Assembly: GCF_000426345.1 (NCBI RefSeq)
Contig: NZ_AUFE01000007.1
Location: forward strand, 144,821-208,820
DNA from: Cupriavidus phytohabitans
GTDB lineage: Bacteria > Pseudomonadota > Gammaproteobacteria > Burkholderiales > Burkholderiaceae
Length of the DNA: 64,000 nucleotides
Direction: 5' to 3'
The position numbers and the translations under genes are program-made. This document shows positions 1 to 9,655 of the stretch, piece by piece. The notes under the pieces were generated by a model. The model was not told the origin of the DNA and ran no database searches. It worked only from the letters and a program-made list of their open reading frames with translations. How positions within the stretch are numbered: the first letter of the stretch is position 1; every line of letters begins with the position of its first letter.

Positions 1-1
1 G

Positions 2-373
2 TCGCCGCTCGGTTATGTCACGCAATCGCTGACCTCGCTTGCCATCGCCGCCACGCTGTCCGGCTTCTTCATGGGCGCCGGCAGTTCCGGGCTGCTGAGC
101 CTGGCCGTGCTGAGCTACCCGAGCGGGATGCGTGCCACCGGCGTGGGCTGGGCCATGGCGCTTGGCCGTATGGGCCAGGTTACCGGACCGCTCATCGTCG
201 GTGCCTTGCTTGCGAGCGGCTTCAGCATCAAGACCATTTTCCTGTGCAGCGCCGTTCCGGCCGCCATCGCCGCCGCCGCGATCTTCACGTTGCGGCTAGT
301 GCGCGCCGCGGCGACGACACAAGGCGACACGGCCGCGGGCGCCGCGCTGCCCGCGGCGCTGGACGGCCAATAG
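2..373 (+). CDS. MFS transporter, C-terminal part (aromatic acid:H+ symporter type)
   Basis: The frame is open from the left edge and ends with TAG at 371-373, so only the last 123 residues are seen. They contain several hydrophobic helices and a loop with YPSGMRATGVGWAMALGR followed by G-P-L-I-V-G. This pattern is typical of AAHS-type major facilitator permeases for benzoate-like acids. It lies directly upstream of a 3-hydroxybenzoate degradation operon on the same strand, so uptake of 3-hydroxybenzoate or gentisate is the likely role (inference). The N-terminal half is outside the window, so substrate and full topology cannot be judged. Confidence 0.8.
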   Translation, partial: SPLGYVTQSLTSLAIAATLSGFFMGAGSSGLLSLAVLSYPSGMRATGVGWAMALGRMGQVTGPLIVGALLASGFSIKTIFLCSAVPAAIAAAAIFTLRLVRAAATTQGDTAAGAALPAALDGQ

Positions 374-460
374 CCGCCGGCTTCATCTATCGCAATCGTT
401 GTACGCGACGTCGGTCACGCAGCCTCGTGGCGGATGTCGCCCGGACCTATAAGGAGTGTC

Positions 461-1660
461 ATGCGTACTACCATTCAGTCAGCCCCGGTGCTCGTCGTCG
501 GCGGCGGCATCGGAGGCCTTGCGGCGGCGCTCGCGCTGGCGCGCGAGGGCTGCCATGTCAAAGTGCTGGAGCAGGCCAGCGTCATCGGCGAAATCGGCGC
601 TGGCGTGCAGTTCGGCCCCAATGCCTTTGCCGCCTTTGATGCGCTTGGCGTGGGCGAGCGCGCGCGCAGCCATGCCGTCTACACCGATCACATGATGATG
701 ATCGATGCGATCGACGGCAAGACCGTTGCCGATATTCCCGTCGGCGAAGCCTTTCGCAAGCGCTTTGGCAATCCGTATGCGGTCACGCACCGTGCTGACG
801 TCCACAACTCGCTGCTGGAGGGCGTGCGCGAGACCGACCGGATTGAATTTGTCACCGCGACGCGCATCGTCGAGGTGCGGCAGTCAGCGGACGGCGTCAC
901 CGCCTTCGACGAGCAGGGAAACAGCTACCATGGCTGTGCCCTGATTGGCGCCGACGGCGTGAAGTCCGCCATCCGTCAGCAACTGGTCGGCGATCCGCCG
1001 CGCGTATCGGGGCACGTGGTGTACCGCGCGGTGATCGATGCGGGGCAGTTCCCGCGTGACATGCAATGGAACGCACCGGTGCTCTGGGTGGGGCCGAACT
1101 GCCATGTCGTGCATTACCCGGTCCGCGCCGGCGAGCAGTACAACCTCGTGGTGACGTTCCACAGCCGCAAGCAGGAGACCTGGGGCGTCAGCGAGGGCAG
1201 CCAGGAGGAGGTGCTTTCGTACTTCCAGGGCATCGATGCCCGTCCGCTTGGCCTGCTTTCGCTGCCGCCGACCTGGCGGCGCTGGGCCACGGCGGACCGC
1301 GAGCCTGTCGGGCAATGGACGCACGGCCGGATCACGCTGCTCGGTGACGCCGCGCATCCGCTGCTGCAGTACCTCGCGCAGGGTGCATGCATGGCCGTGG
1401 AGGACGCCGTCACGCTCGGTGCCGCGGTCCGCGCCTGCGACGGAGATCTGCCGCGCGCCTTTTCCTTGTATCAGGACGCCCGCATCACCCGCACCGCTCG
1501 CGTGGTGCTGTCCACCCGCGAGTTTGGCCGCCTGTGCCATGCATCCGGCGTCGAGCGCCTGGTGCGCAATTCCCTGTGGAAGAGCCACTCGCCGGAGCGC
1601 TTCTACGACTCGCTGGAGTGGCTCTACGGCTGGAAGGCAGAGACCTGCCTGTCCGCCTGA
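461..1660 (+). CDS. nagX: 3-hydroxybenzoate 6-monooxygenase (FAD)
   Basis: Flavoprotein hydroxylase of 399 residues that would convert 3-hydroxybenzoate plus NADH and O2 to gentisate. The N-terminal dinucleotide fold shows VVGGGIGGLAAALALAREG, followed by a GEIGAGVQFGPNA loop. The DG motif is IGADGVKSAIR near residue 160 and the second FAD motif LLGDAAHPLLQ is near 293. The start at 461 is chosen because AAGGAG sits at 451-456; an in-frame ATG at 434 lacks such a site. It heads a run of gentisate-pathway genes, which supports 3-hydroxybenzoate rather than salicylate as substrate. A salicylate 5- or 1-hydroxylase remains possible on sequence alone. Confidence 0.85.
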   Translation: MRTTIQSAPVLVVGGGIGGLAAALALAREGCHVKVLEQASVIGEIGAGVQFGPNAFAAFDALGVGERARSHAVYTDHMMMIDAIDGKTVADIPVGEAFRKRFGNPYAVTHRADVHNSLLEGVRETDRIEFVTATRIVEVRQSADGVTAFDEQGNSYHGCALIGADGVKSAIRQQLVGDPPRVSGHVVYRAVIDAGQFPRDMQWNAPVLWVGPNCHVVHYPVRAGEQYNLVVTFHSRKQETWGVSEGSQEEVLSYFQGIDARPLGLLSLPPTWRRWATADREPVGQWTHGRITLLGDAAHPLLQYLAQGACMAVEDAVTLGAAVRACDGDLPRAFSLYQDARITRTARVVLSTREFGRLCHASGVERLVRNSLWKSHSPERFYDSLEWLYGWKAETCLSA

Positions 1661-1729
1661 CGGCCACGTCCCGCATCCCCGATTTCGAACTGGATCTCGA
1701 CCTTGCAGATCCGACTCCTGGAGTCCCGC

Positions 1730-2428
<699 letters not shown>

Positions 2429-2441
2429 AGGCGGGTCAACC

Positions 2442-3080
2442 ATGGATCTGTACAACTTCTTCAACAGTTCCGCGGCGTATCGCGTGCGCATCGCCATGGC
2501 GCTGAAGAACGTCCGCTGGAACCACATCGGCGTGAACCTGCGCGCCGGAGAGCAGGACCGCCCTGAGTATCTTGCACGCAATCCGAACCGGCTGGTTCCG
2601 ACGCTGCACGACGGCGGGCAGACCGTCACGCAATCGCTGGCAATCATCGACCATCTCGATCGCAAGTGGCCGGTGCCGCGGCTGATTCCCGCCGACGGTC
2701 CGGCCCGTACACGGGTGCTGGAGGTGGCCCTGACCATCGCCTGCGACATGCACCCGTTGAACAATCTGCGCGTGCAGAAATACCTTGGCGTCTGCCTTGG
2801 CTTTGCCGACGCTGACAAAGCCGAATGGGTCGCACACTGGCTCACCGCCGGATTCAGCGCCTTGGAGCCCTGGCTGTCCGCGGACGGCGGCTGGTGCGTC
2901 GGCGACGCGCCTACCCTGGCCGACTGCTGCCTGGTGCCGCAGGTCGCCAACGCGCTGCGTGCGGGTTTCAGCCTGGAACCTTTCCCCCGCGTGCGGCGGG
3001 CTTACGAGCACTGCATGCGCCACGAGGCCTTCCGCGTCGCGGCGCCGAGTGCCCAACCCGATTACGTAGCCGCCCACTGA
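2442..3080 (+). CDS. nagL: Maleylpyruvate isomerase, glutathione-dependent (zeta GST)
   Basis: A 212-residue glutathione S-transferase of the zeta class. It begins LYNFFNSSAAYRVRIAMALK, with the SS-AYRVRIA active-site motif in which Ser contacts glutathione. A C-terminal all-helical domain follows (residues about 90-205). In this operon it would isomerise maleylpyruvate, the ring-cleavage product of gentisate, to fumarylpyruvate for the hydrolase encoded just upstream. Maleylacetoacetate isomerase is the close alternative by sequence. The neighbouring gentisate dioxygenase decides for maleylpyruvate (inference from context). Confidence 0.86.
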   Translation: MDLYNFFNSSAAYRVRIAMALKNVRWNHIGVNLRAGEQDRPEYLARNPNRLVPTLHDGGQTVTQSLAIIDHLDRKWPVPRLIPADGPARTRVLEVALTIACDMHPLNNLRVQKYLGVCLGFADADKAEWVAHWLTAGFSALEPWLSADGGWCVGDAPTLADCCLVPQVANALRAGFSLEPFPRVRRAYEHCMRHEAFRVAAPSAQPDYVAAH

Positions 3081-3104
3081 TATCGATGCAGGAGGCATCC
3101 GAGC

Positions 3105-4148
3105 ATGACCACCAATTCCACCCCCGACCTGCCGACCCGGCGCGATGCGTTCTACCGCGAACTGGAACCGCATGCGATGGCCGCCCTCTGGACCCGGCTG
3201 CGCAAGCTGATCCCCTCGGAACCCACGCCGGCTGGCGTGGCGCACCGCTGGCCGTATGCCGCGGCCCGTCCGTACCTGATGGAATCGGCGACGCTGATTT
3301 CGGCCGAGGAAGCCGAACGGCGCGTGCTGCTGATGGAGAACCCGGGCCTGCCAGGCACCTCATGCATCACCAGCACGATGTATGCCGGCCTTCAGCTGAT
3401 CCTGCCCGGTGAGGTCGCACCCGCGCACCGCCATAGCCAGTCGGCACTGCGCTTCATCGTCGAAGGATCGGGCGCCTACACGGCGGTGGACGGCGAGAAG
3501 ACCTATATGGAAGCTGGCGATTTTGTCATCACGCCGGCATGGACCTGGCACCATCATGGCCACGAGGGCAGCGCCCCCATGGTCTGGGTGGATGGCCTGG
3601 ACATTCCCATCGTGTCGTTCTTCAACGGAGGCTTCCGCGAGGAGTTCGATTCCGACGAGGCACCGGTCACGCGCCCCGCCGGCGATGCGCTTGCCCGCTA
3701 CGGCACAGGCCTGATGCCGGTAGGCTACCAGCCGTCCACGTTGAATTCGCCGGTCTTCAACTATCCTTATGCGCGCACGCGCGAGGCCCTGTTCGCGTTG
3801 CCACACGCCGGCGCGCCCGATCCGCACGCCGGCTATCTCATGCGCTACACCAATCCGGTGGACGGCGGCTGGGCCATGCCGACCATTGCCACCATGATCC
3901 GGCTGCTCCCATCCGGCTTTGCGACATTGCCGTACCGCTCGACCGACAGCGCCGTCTTCATCTGTGTGGAAGGCCGTGGCCATGTGATGATCGGCGACCG
4001 GCGGCTGGAGTTGGCGCCGCACGATCTCGTCGTGGTGCCGGGCTGGAGCCAGTACACGCTGCATGCCAGCGAGGACCTTGTGCTGTTCTCGTACTCGGAT
4101 CGCGTCGCGCAGGAGAAGCTCGGCCTGTTCCGCGAGCAGCGCTTCTGA
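3105..4148 (+). CDS. nagI: Gentisate 1,2-dioxygenase
   Basis: Bicupin dioxygenase of 347 residues, normal length for the family, that opens the gentisate ring between C1 and C2 to give maleylpyruvate using Fe(II). The first cupin carries the metal-binding HRH (His108 and His110) within APAHRHSQSALRFIVEG, followed by the conserved TWHHHGHEG stretch. The second cupin lies around residues 250-335, with VEGRGHVMIGDRR. GCAGGAGGC about 8 bp before the ATG is a good ribosome site. The gene lies between maleylpyruvate isomerase and fumarase. Confidence 0.92.
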   Translation: MTTNSTPDLPTRRDAFYRELEPHAMAALWTRLRKLIPSEPTPAGVAHRWPYAAARPYLMESATLISAEEAERRVLLMENPGLPGTSCITSTMYAGLQLILPGEVAPAHRHSQSALRFIVEGSGAYTAVDGEKTYMEAGDFVITPAWTWHHHGHEGSAPMVWVDGLDIPIVSFFNGGFREEFDSDEAPVTRPAGDALARYGTGLMPVGYQPSTLNSPVFNYPYARTREALFALPHAGAPDPHAGYLMRYTNPVDGGWAMPTIATMIRLLPSGFATLPYRSTDSAVFICVEGRGHVMIGDRRLELAPHDLVVVPGWSQYTLHASEDLVLFSYSDRVAQEKLGLFREQRF

Positions 4149-4162
4149 GGGGGGACGGCATC

Positions 4163-5665
4163 ATGACCACCGTCGTTTGCTATGGGGACTTTGTCGACAG
4201 CATCGCTGCGGCCCTGCAGTTCGTCAGTCACCATCACCCTCCCGACTATATCCGGCACCTCGCCGCCGCCTACGAGCGCGAGGCCAGCGAGCCGGCGAAA
4301 CAGGCCATTGCACAGATCCTGGTCAACTCACGGATGTGCGCGGAGGGCAGGCGCCCGATCTGTCAGGATACGGGCATCGTCAATATCTTCATACGCGTCG
4401 GCATGGGCGTCCGGCTCGACGGATTTCCGTCGTGCATCGTTGAAGCGGCCAATGCGGGCGTGCGCCGTGCCTACCTCGACCCGGACAATACGCTGCGCGC
4501 CAGTATCGTCGAAGACCCGCTGTTCACGCGGCGCAATACCGGCGACAACACCCCGGCGGTCGTCCACGTCGAACTGGTGCCAGGCAACACCATTGTGGTC
4601 GATGTGATGGCAAAGGGCGGGGGCAGCGAGAACAAGAGCAAGTTCGCTGTCCTGATGCCCAGCGATTCGGTCGCTGACTGGATCGTCGGCATGGTGCCGT
4701 CCATGGGGGCCGGCTGGTGTCCGCCGGGCATGCTTGGCATCGGCGTCGGCGGCACGGTGGAGAAGGCCATGCTGCTGGCCAAGCAGAGCCTGACGGCGCC
4801 GCTCGACATGCTCGACCTGAAGGCACGCGGCCCGCGGAATGCGTTGGAAGCGCTGCGTATCGACATCCATGACCGCATCAATGCGCTTGGCATCGGGGCA
4901 CAGGGCCTCGGCGGACTGACCACCGTGCTCGATGTCAAGATCGCGACCTATCCCACGCATGCGGCAAGCATGCCTGTTGCCGTCGTGCCGAACTGCGCGG
5001 CAACGCGGCATGCCCGCTTCGAGCTCGATGGCAGCGGCCCAGTCATGCTGACGGCACCGTCGCCCGACCTCTGGCCGGATCTGCCATTGCCCGGCAGCAC
5101 GGCGAGCCGACGGGTCGACCTGGATACGCTGACCCGGGCGGAAACCGCCACCTGGCGCGCCGGCGAGACCCTGCTTCTGTCGGGACGCATGCTGACCGGA
5201 CGCGATGCCGCACACAAGCGCATCGACGACATGCTGTTGCGTGGCGAGCCCTTGCCGGTGGATTTCCGCGATCGCATGATCTACTACGTCGGGCCCGTCG
5301 ATCCCGTGCGTGACGAGGTGGTGGGCCCCTGCGGCCCGACCACGTCAACACGGATGGACAAGTTTGCGGACCGTATGCTCGTATCCACGGGCCTGCTCGG
5401 CATGATCGGCAAGGCCGAGCGCGGGCCGGCCGCGATCAGCGCGATCGTGAGGAACGGTTGTGTTTATCTGGCGGCGACCGGGGGCGCCGCCTACCTGATC
5501 TCCAAGGCGGTCCGATCCTCACGCGTGCTTGCGTTTGCCGATCTCGGCATGGAAGCCATCTACGAGTTCGATGTGGAGAATCTGCCGGTGGTCGTCGCCG
5601 TGGATAGCAGCGGCAACAACGCCCACGATAGCGGACCGCGCAGGTGGCGAATCGCCGCGGCCTGA
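4163..5665 (+). CDS. fumA: Class I fumarate hydratase (4Fe-4S)
   Basis: A 500-residue protein with the alpha and beta parts of class I fumarase fused. It would hydrate fumarate to L-malate. Three cysteines that fit the iron-sulfur cluster are visible: Cys67 in RPICQDTG, Cys186 in GWCPPGMLG and Cys278 in PNCAATRHARF. The spacing (119 and 92 residues) is close to E. coli FumA. The C-terminal half contains YYVGPVDPV and GPTTSTRMDKF. A G-rich site (GAGGGGGG) lies about 7 bp before the ATG at 4163, 14 bp after the dioxygenase stop. As last gene of the operon it would feed fumarate from the gentisate route into the TCA cycle. Tartrate dehydratase is less likely because those are two-subunit enzymes. 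Confidence 0.86.
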   Translation: MTTVVCYGDFVDSIAAALQFVSHHHPPDYIRHLAAAYEREASEPAKQAIAQILVNSRMCAEGRRPICQDTGIVNIFIRVGMGVRLDGFPSCIVEAANAGVRRAYLDPDNTLRASIVEDPLFTRRNTGDNTPAVVHVELVPGNTIVVDVMAKGGGSENKSKFAVLMPSDSVADWIVGMVPSMGAGWCPPGMLGIGVGGTVEKAMLLAKQSLTAPLDMLDLKARGPRNALEALRIDIHDRINALGIGAQGLGGLTTVLDVKIATYPTHAASMPVAVVPNCAATRHARFELDGSGPVMLTAPSPDLWPDLPLPGSTASRRVDLDTLTRAETATWRAGETLLLSGRMLTGRDAAHKRIDDMLLRGEPLPVDFRDRMIYYVGPVDPVRDEVVGPCGPTTSTRMDKFADRMLVSTGLLGMIGKAERGPAAISAIVRNGCVYLAATGGAAYLISKAVRSSRVLAFADLGMEAIYEFDVENLPVVVAVDSSGNNAHDSGPRRWRIAAA

Positions 5666-5799
5666 TCCCGACCGCGATAGGAGTTGCCGGCCCGCGTCGG
5701 CGTGGCCAAGGCGGCGGCCGCAACAGTTCCAACCCTGCCGGCGCGCGTGAAGCGGCAGGCTGATGAGCCTGAATGTCCTGGCTGGACCTGCCCTGACTC

Positions 5800-6261
5800 T
5801 CAATGGCGGTGGGAGCTTGATGATGCCTTCACGTCTGGCACCGTGACTGCCACGGACTCGGTTGCGAGGATCTTGTGGGTGGGGTCGGCAAGCTCCAGGC
5901 GGATCTTGTGATCCCCGGGAGTAAGACCGACCACGATAATCGGATCAAGACTGGTATGTGCCCATGTACCGCGCCAATCGTCGATGGTCACGTGAAGATG
6001 GCCGATTCGCGGAGATACCTTGACGGCGCCTTGGCCGAAGACCGGCATCACACGAAAGTTCTCCGTCCTGAATTGAATGATCACCACGCCGCGCGCCAAT
6101 GGTTCGGCTAGCGGAGGGTAGGCGACGAGCCTCGGCGCCGCTTCAGACTCGAGCGGAAGAATCGCAGGGGGCTGCCCGGCATCCGGTCGCTGCTGGGCCA
6201 ATGCGGGAACGCATACGGTGAACGATACGATTGTTGCAAACAGCCTGAACGAATTTAGCAT
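5800..6261 (-). CDS. DUF6130 family exported protein
   Basis: A 153-residue protein starting with a signal peptide (MLNSFRLFATIVSFTVCVPALAQ). The start at 6261 has AAAGGAA just upstream, and longer in-frame starts would lose the signal. The mature part resembles DUF6130 proteins: RVMPVFGQGAVKVSPRIGHLHVTIDD, then VVGLTPGDHKIRLELADPTH and a His-rich end (SSSSHRH). The function of the family is unknown; the beta-rich pattern and conserved histidines suggest a small periplasmic binding domain (inference). It converges on the fumarase operon and lies downstream of ohr on the same strand with an 85-bp gap. Confidence 0.8.
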   Translation of the reverse strand: MLNSFRLFATIVSFTVCVPALAQQRPDAGQPPAILPLESEAAPRLVAYPPLAEPLARGVVIIQFRTENFRVMPVFGQGAVKVSPRIGHLHVTIDDWRGTWAHTSLDPIIVVGLTPGDHKIRLELADPTHKILATESVAVTVPDVKASSSSHRH

Positions 6262-6346
6262 GATGTTCCTTTGAGCGCGCCAATCTTGCACCGGGCCGGC
6301 GCTTCGTGCAGGTTCTTGCGCACGAAGCGCCGGCCGGCCAGCCCGA

Positions 6347-6760
6347 CTACGCAAGCAGCGTTACGACGTCAATATTGCCGCGTGTGGCCTTTGAATATGG
6401 GCACGTCTGGTGCGCTGTCGCAATCAGCGCCTCCGCCAGCTCACGGTCGAGGCCCGGCAGGTTCACGTGAAGCCGAGCCTGCAGCAAATAGCCGTCGTCA
6501 TTCATGCCCAGATCAATCTCCGCGTCAATGGCAGTGTCTTGGGGTAGGGCGATTCCCTTCGTCTGCGCAGCCTTGCCAAGGGCACCAATAAAGCACGCCG
6601 ACCAGCCGGCCGCGAGCAACTGCTCAGGGTTCGTCCCGGTGCCGGTGCCCAGAGGAGACAGTTTGATGTCCAGGTGACCATCAGAGCTGCGTGCTGCTCC
6701 GTCCCGTCCACCCGTCGTTCGGGTCTTTCCAGTGTAAATAACCTTTTCCAGTCGAGACAT
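6347..6760 (-). CDS. ohr: Organic hydroperoxide resistance protein (Ohr/OsmC family)
   Basis: A 137-residue thiol peroxidase of the Ohr branch of the OsmC family. It reduces organic and fatty-acid hydroperoxides through a Cys pair. The peroxidatic Cys56 lies in AAGWSACFIGAL and the resolving Cys120 in HQTCPYSKATRGNI, both exactly as expected. The N-terminal YTGKTRTTGGRDGAARSSDG also fits Ohr rather than OsmC. No MarR-type OhrR regulator is encoded next to it, so control by the usual neighbour cannot be shown here. Confidence 0.93.
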   Translation of the reverse strand: MSRLEKVIYTGKTRTTGGRDGAARSSDGHLDIKLSPLGTGTGTNPEQLLAAGWSACFIGALGKAAQTKGIALPQDTAIDAEIDLGMNDDGYLLQARLHVNLPGLDRELAEALIATAHQTCPYSKATRGNIDVVTLLA

Positions 6761-7158
6761 TACGATGCTCCAAGATTTGCGTTCAGAAGAAAGCGCAGAA
6801 GCGGAAGTAGGGCTCCTGCTGCTTGGAAGGCATTAGATTCGATCAATGTATCTGGCGTGTAACTTCCAGTCTGGAAAGCGTATGTCTGGGTATCCGGGCC
6901 GCTATGGAGATACAAACGAATACAAAGCCTGTCTGCCGCATGGAAACGATGTGTCCTTGCCTTGCGGTGCCCGGGTTGTCCAATGGCTGTCGGATCGTGC
7001 GGCAAACCGGCGCGGCGAAAGGCCTGCGGCCACGCGCTCAAATCCGCGCAGGAGCAGTTGAGGTCCGCCCATTCGATCGTGGTAGCAAGCCTGTAAGACC
7101 TCCCGTGGGATAGTTCCCAAACAGGGCAGCCTCGCCGCCAGCGTCACGACGGCCCCGG
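6761..7158. other. Intergenic region, no gene recognised
   Basis: About 400 bp between ohr (minus) and the LysR gene (minus). Short open frames occur on both strands but none resembles a known protein, and none has a convincing ribosome site. On the minus strand the sequence just upstream of ohr should hold its promoter. I see no clear -35/-10 pair and no obvious OhrR palindrome. Confidence 0.5.
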
Positions 7159-8088
7159 CTATGCCTGGCCGTGCGCGGCGCTGGCAAACATCGACATGTG
7201 CCGCGTGATATGGTCCAGCAGTTCGAGCGCAGCCGCCGGCAACGGCCGGCCGGCCTTCACCAGCAGCCTGGCCTGGGTGCCCATGAACAGCGGATGATCG
7301 ATCGGCACGATGGCGAGGGTGCCTGCCGCGATCTCACGGTAAGCGGCAAACTCTCCGATCAGCGTCATGAAATTGTCGTAGCCGACGAACTGCTTCAGGG
7401 CCGTCAGTGAGTTGCTGACGAGCGTTGCCCGAATCGAGATGTTCTCGGCAAACTCGACCATGCTCAGTGCATGCCCGACGCCGAACGATGCCGGCATGAC
7501 CGCGAGCGGATAAGCCTGCAGGTCCTGGATGCTGGCCGCTCCGCCGCGCAGCGCCAGCGGATGATCAGGGCGGACCAGCAGCACCACGGGCTGCGTGGCG
7601 CTCGCGCGGTATTCGATGCGCGGGTGGGGTGGCGGATTGTAAGCCAGGCCGATATGTGCGCGGCTTTCGGCGACTTCCTGCAGCACGCCGTCCACCGCCA
7701 GGATGTCCATGCGGATATCGAGCCTGGGATACCGTGCGCAGAACCGTGCGAGGACTTCGTTGACCAGGAAATCCACGTAGCCTTCGCTCAGGACCAGCCG
7801 GACCTCCCCTTGCTGCAGCCCCTTCAGTGAGTGCAACTGGTCTTCGAGTTTTTCCTGGTGCGAGCGGTAGCCCCGCCAGAACTCGAGCAGGTGCGCGGCC
7901 GCCGCGGTCGGCCTGAGGCCACGCGGCTCGCGCTCGAACAGCGTCGCGCCAAGTTCTTCCTCGAGCAACCTGATCTGCCGGGTGATCACGGACGGCGAGG
8001 TATTGAGGCTGTCCGCGGCCCCGCGGATGGTGCCGTGCGCCAGGACTTCGCGGAAATACCGCAAACGCTGCTGGTTGATCTCTCGCAT
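7159..8088 (-). CDS. LysR-family transcriptional regulator
   Basis: A 309-residue regulator (start at 8088, [15 protein letters not shown]). An N-terminal winged helix-turn-helix (residues about 8-65: [33 protein letters not shown]) is followed by a periplasmic-binding-protein-like effector domain. In-frame ATGs at 8130 and 8193 would add 14 or 35 residues unusual for the family, so the shorter form is preferred. It is divergent from the MFS transporter/creatininase pair, which is the usual arrangement for a LysR activator and its target. The effector is unknown. Confidence 0.88.
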   Translation of the reverse strand: MREINQQRLRYFREVLAHGTIRGAADSLNTSPSVITRQIRLLEEELGATLFEREPRGLRPTAAAAHLLEFWRGYRSHQEKLEDQLHSLKGLQQGEVRLVLSEGYVDFLVNEVLARFCARYPRLDIRMDILAVDGVLQEVAESRAHIGLAYNPPPHPRIEYRASATQPVVLLVRPDHPLALRGGAASIQDLQAYPLAVMPASFGVGHALSMVEFAENISIRATLVSNSLTALKQFVGYDNFMTLIGEFAAYREIAAGTLAIVPIDHPLFMGTQARLLVKAGRPLPAAALELLDHITRHMSMFASAAHGQA

Positions 8089-8146
8089 CTCAAAACGCTC
8101 GCCTTCGCTATCCGACCGGTAACGATACATGAACCCGGATGCCCTT

Positions 8147-8164
8147 GCGCGGCGATTGCCGCGC
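8147..8164. promoter_or_regulatory. Perfect inverted repeat in the divergent LysR/MFS region
   Basis: Seven-base arms GCGCGGC and GCCGCGC are separated by GATT. The repeat lies 59 bp from the LysR start and 140 bp from the MFS start. Its position suits an operator for the LysR protein. It lacks the T-N11-A form of classical LysR boxes, so it may simply be a GC-rich hairpin. Confidence 0.35.
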
Positions 8165-8303
8165 GTTGACGGAGGAGGCCACCTGTTGCCCAAAAGGGAA
8201 CGGAGCGTGGACTTAGTTGCTCTTTGCCGGCGCCTTGCCGGCTGCCAGACTCAACGCCACAGAAGATCCAAACGACATGCAACCCCCACTGGAGACAGGC
8301 AGC

Positions 8304-9611
8304 ATGCTAGCAATCCCCACTTCGAGCGCCGTCGACGACGCTTCCGCGCTATACAGAAAGATTAACTGGCGCCTGCTGCCCTTTTTGCTGATCTGTTACC
8401 TGTTTGCCTACCTGGACCGGGTCAATGTCGGCTTTGCCAAGCTGCAGATGCAGAGTGACCTGGGTTTCTCCGATGCGGCATACGGCGTGGGCGCCGGTAT
8501 CTTCTTTATTGGCTATGTACTCTTCGAACTGCCCAGCAACCTGATGCTCCCGCGGGTCGGCGCGCGCAAGACGTTCAGCCGCATCCTCGTCCTATGGGGC
8601 ATCACCTCCGCCTGCATGCTGTTCGTGCGCAATGTGCCGATGTTCTATGCGATGCGCTTCCTGCTTGGCGTGTTCGAAGCGGGCTTCGCCCCCGGCATGA
8701 TCTATTACCTGTCATGCTGGTACGGCCCGCAACGCATGGCCCGCGCCATCGCGATCGTATTCCTGGCGGGCCCGATCGGGGGCATCGTCGGCGGCCCGGT
8801 CTCGGCGTGGCTGATGACCACGCTCGCAGGGCAGGCCGGCCTCGCAGGCTGGCAGTGGATGTTCCTGGTCGAGGGCTTGCCTTGCATCCTGCTCGGCGTG
8901 CTGGCGTTGTCGCTGGTGCCGGACCGGCCGGCACAGGCTGCCTGGCTCAGCGATCAGGAACGGCGCCTGCTTGAAGCCGAACTGAGTCCTGCTGCGGCGC
9001 ACAAGCATTCCTTCAAGGCGGTGGCGAAGGATGTACGGGTCTACGTGCTCGCCCTCGCTTACTTCTGCATCATCGCGACCATCTACGCCATCAGCTTCTG
9101 GCTTCCGACCCTCATCAAGGCACAGGGCGTCGAAGATACCGTGCAACTTGGCTGGTATTCGGCCATCCCCTACGTGGCTGCCGCCTTTGGCATGGTCTAC
9201 ATGGGCCGCAGGTCGGATCGCCTGGGAGAACGGCATTTCCACTGCGCGGTACCGGCGCTGGGTGCGGCCGTGCTGCTGGCCGCGTCGTTCGCAACGGATG
9301 GGCACCTGCTCGTGACGCTGGCCCTGCTGACACTGGCCACGATGGGACTGTGGATGGCCTACACGGTGTTCTGGGCGATGCCTGCCGAGTACATCAAGGG
9401 CCCGGCGGCGGCGGGCGGCATTGCGCTGATCAACACCATTGGCTTGTCGGGCGGCTTCTGGGGGCCAGCCGTCATCGGCTGGACCAAGACCGCGACCGGC
9501 AGCCTCTATCTCGGCGTATTGCTAATGGCCTCGCTGCCGTTGCTCGCCGCCATCATCGTCCTTGCCAACAAGCTGCCGGCGAAACGCCGAGCCAGCACGG
9601 CATGGCATTAA
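8304..9611 (+). CDS. MFS transporter, anion:cation symporter (ACS) type
   Basis: A 435-residue permease with about 12 hydrophobic segments. The N-terminal part reads RLLPFLLICYLFAYLDRVNVG and GYVLFELPSNLMLPRVGAR, the signature of ACS-family carriers for organic anions (tartrate, phthalate, hydroxyphenylacetate and similar). GGAGACAG at 8291-8298 supports the start at 8304. It is 44 bp upstream of a creatininase-family hydrolase on the same strand and divergent from a LysR gene. The three probably form one inducible uptake-and-hydrolysis unit; the substrate cannot be read from sequence. Confidence 0.88.
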   Translation: MLAIPTSSAVDDASALYRKINWRLLPFLLICYLFAYLDRVNVGFAKLQMQSDLGFSDAAYGVGAGIFFIGYVLFELPSNLMLPRVGARKTFSRILVLWGITSACMLFVRNVPMFYAMRFLLGVFEAGFAPGMIYYLSCWYGPQRMARAIAIVFLAGPIGGIVGGPVSAWLMTTLAGQAGLAGWQWMFLVEGLPCILLGVLALSLVPDRPAQAAWLSDQERRLLEAELSPAAAHKHSFKAVAKDVRVYVLALAYFCIIATIYAISFWLPTLIKAQGVEDTVQLGWYSAIPYVAAAFGMVYMGRRSDRLGERHFHCAVPALGAAVLLAASFATDGHLLVTLALLTLATMGLWMAYTVFWAMPAEYIKGPAAAGGIALINTIGLSGGFWGPAVIGWTKTATGSLYLGVLLMASLPLLAAIIVLANKLPAKRRASTAWH

Positions 9612-9655
9612 CATAGCCATCACGTCCGGCAGCACCGGACAGAAAAGGAGTAGCA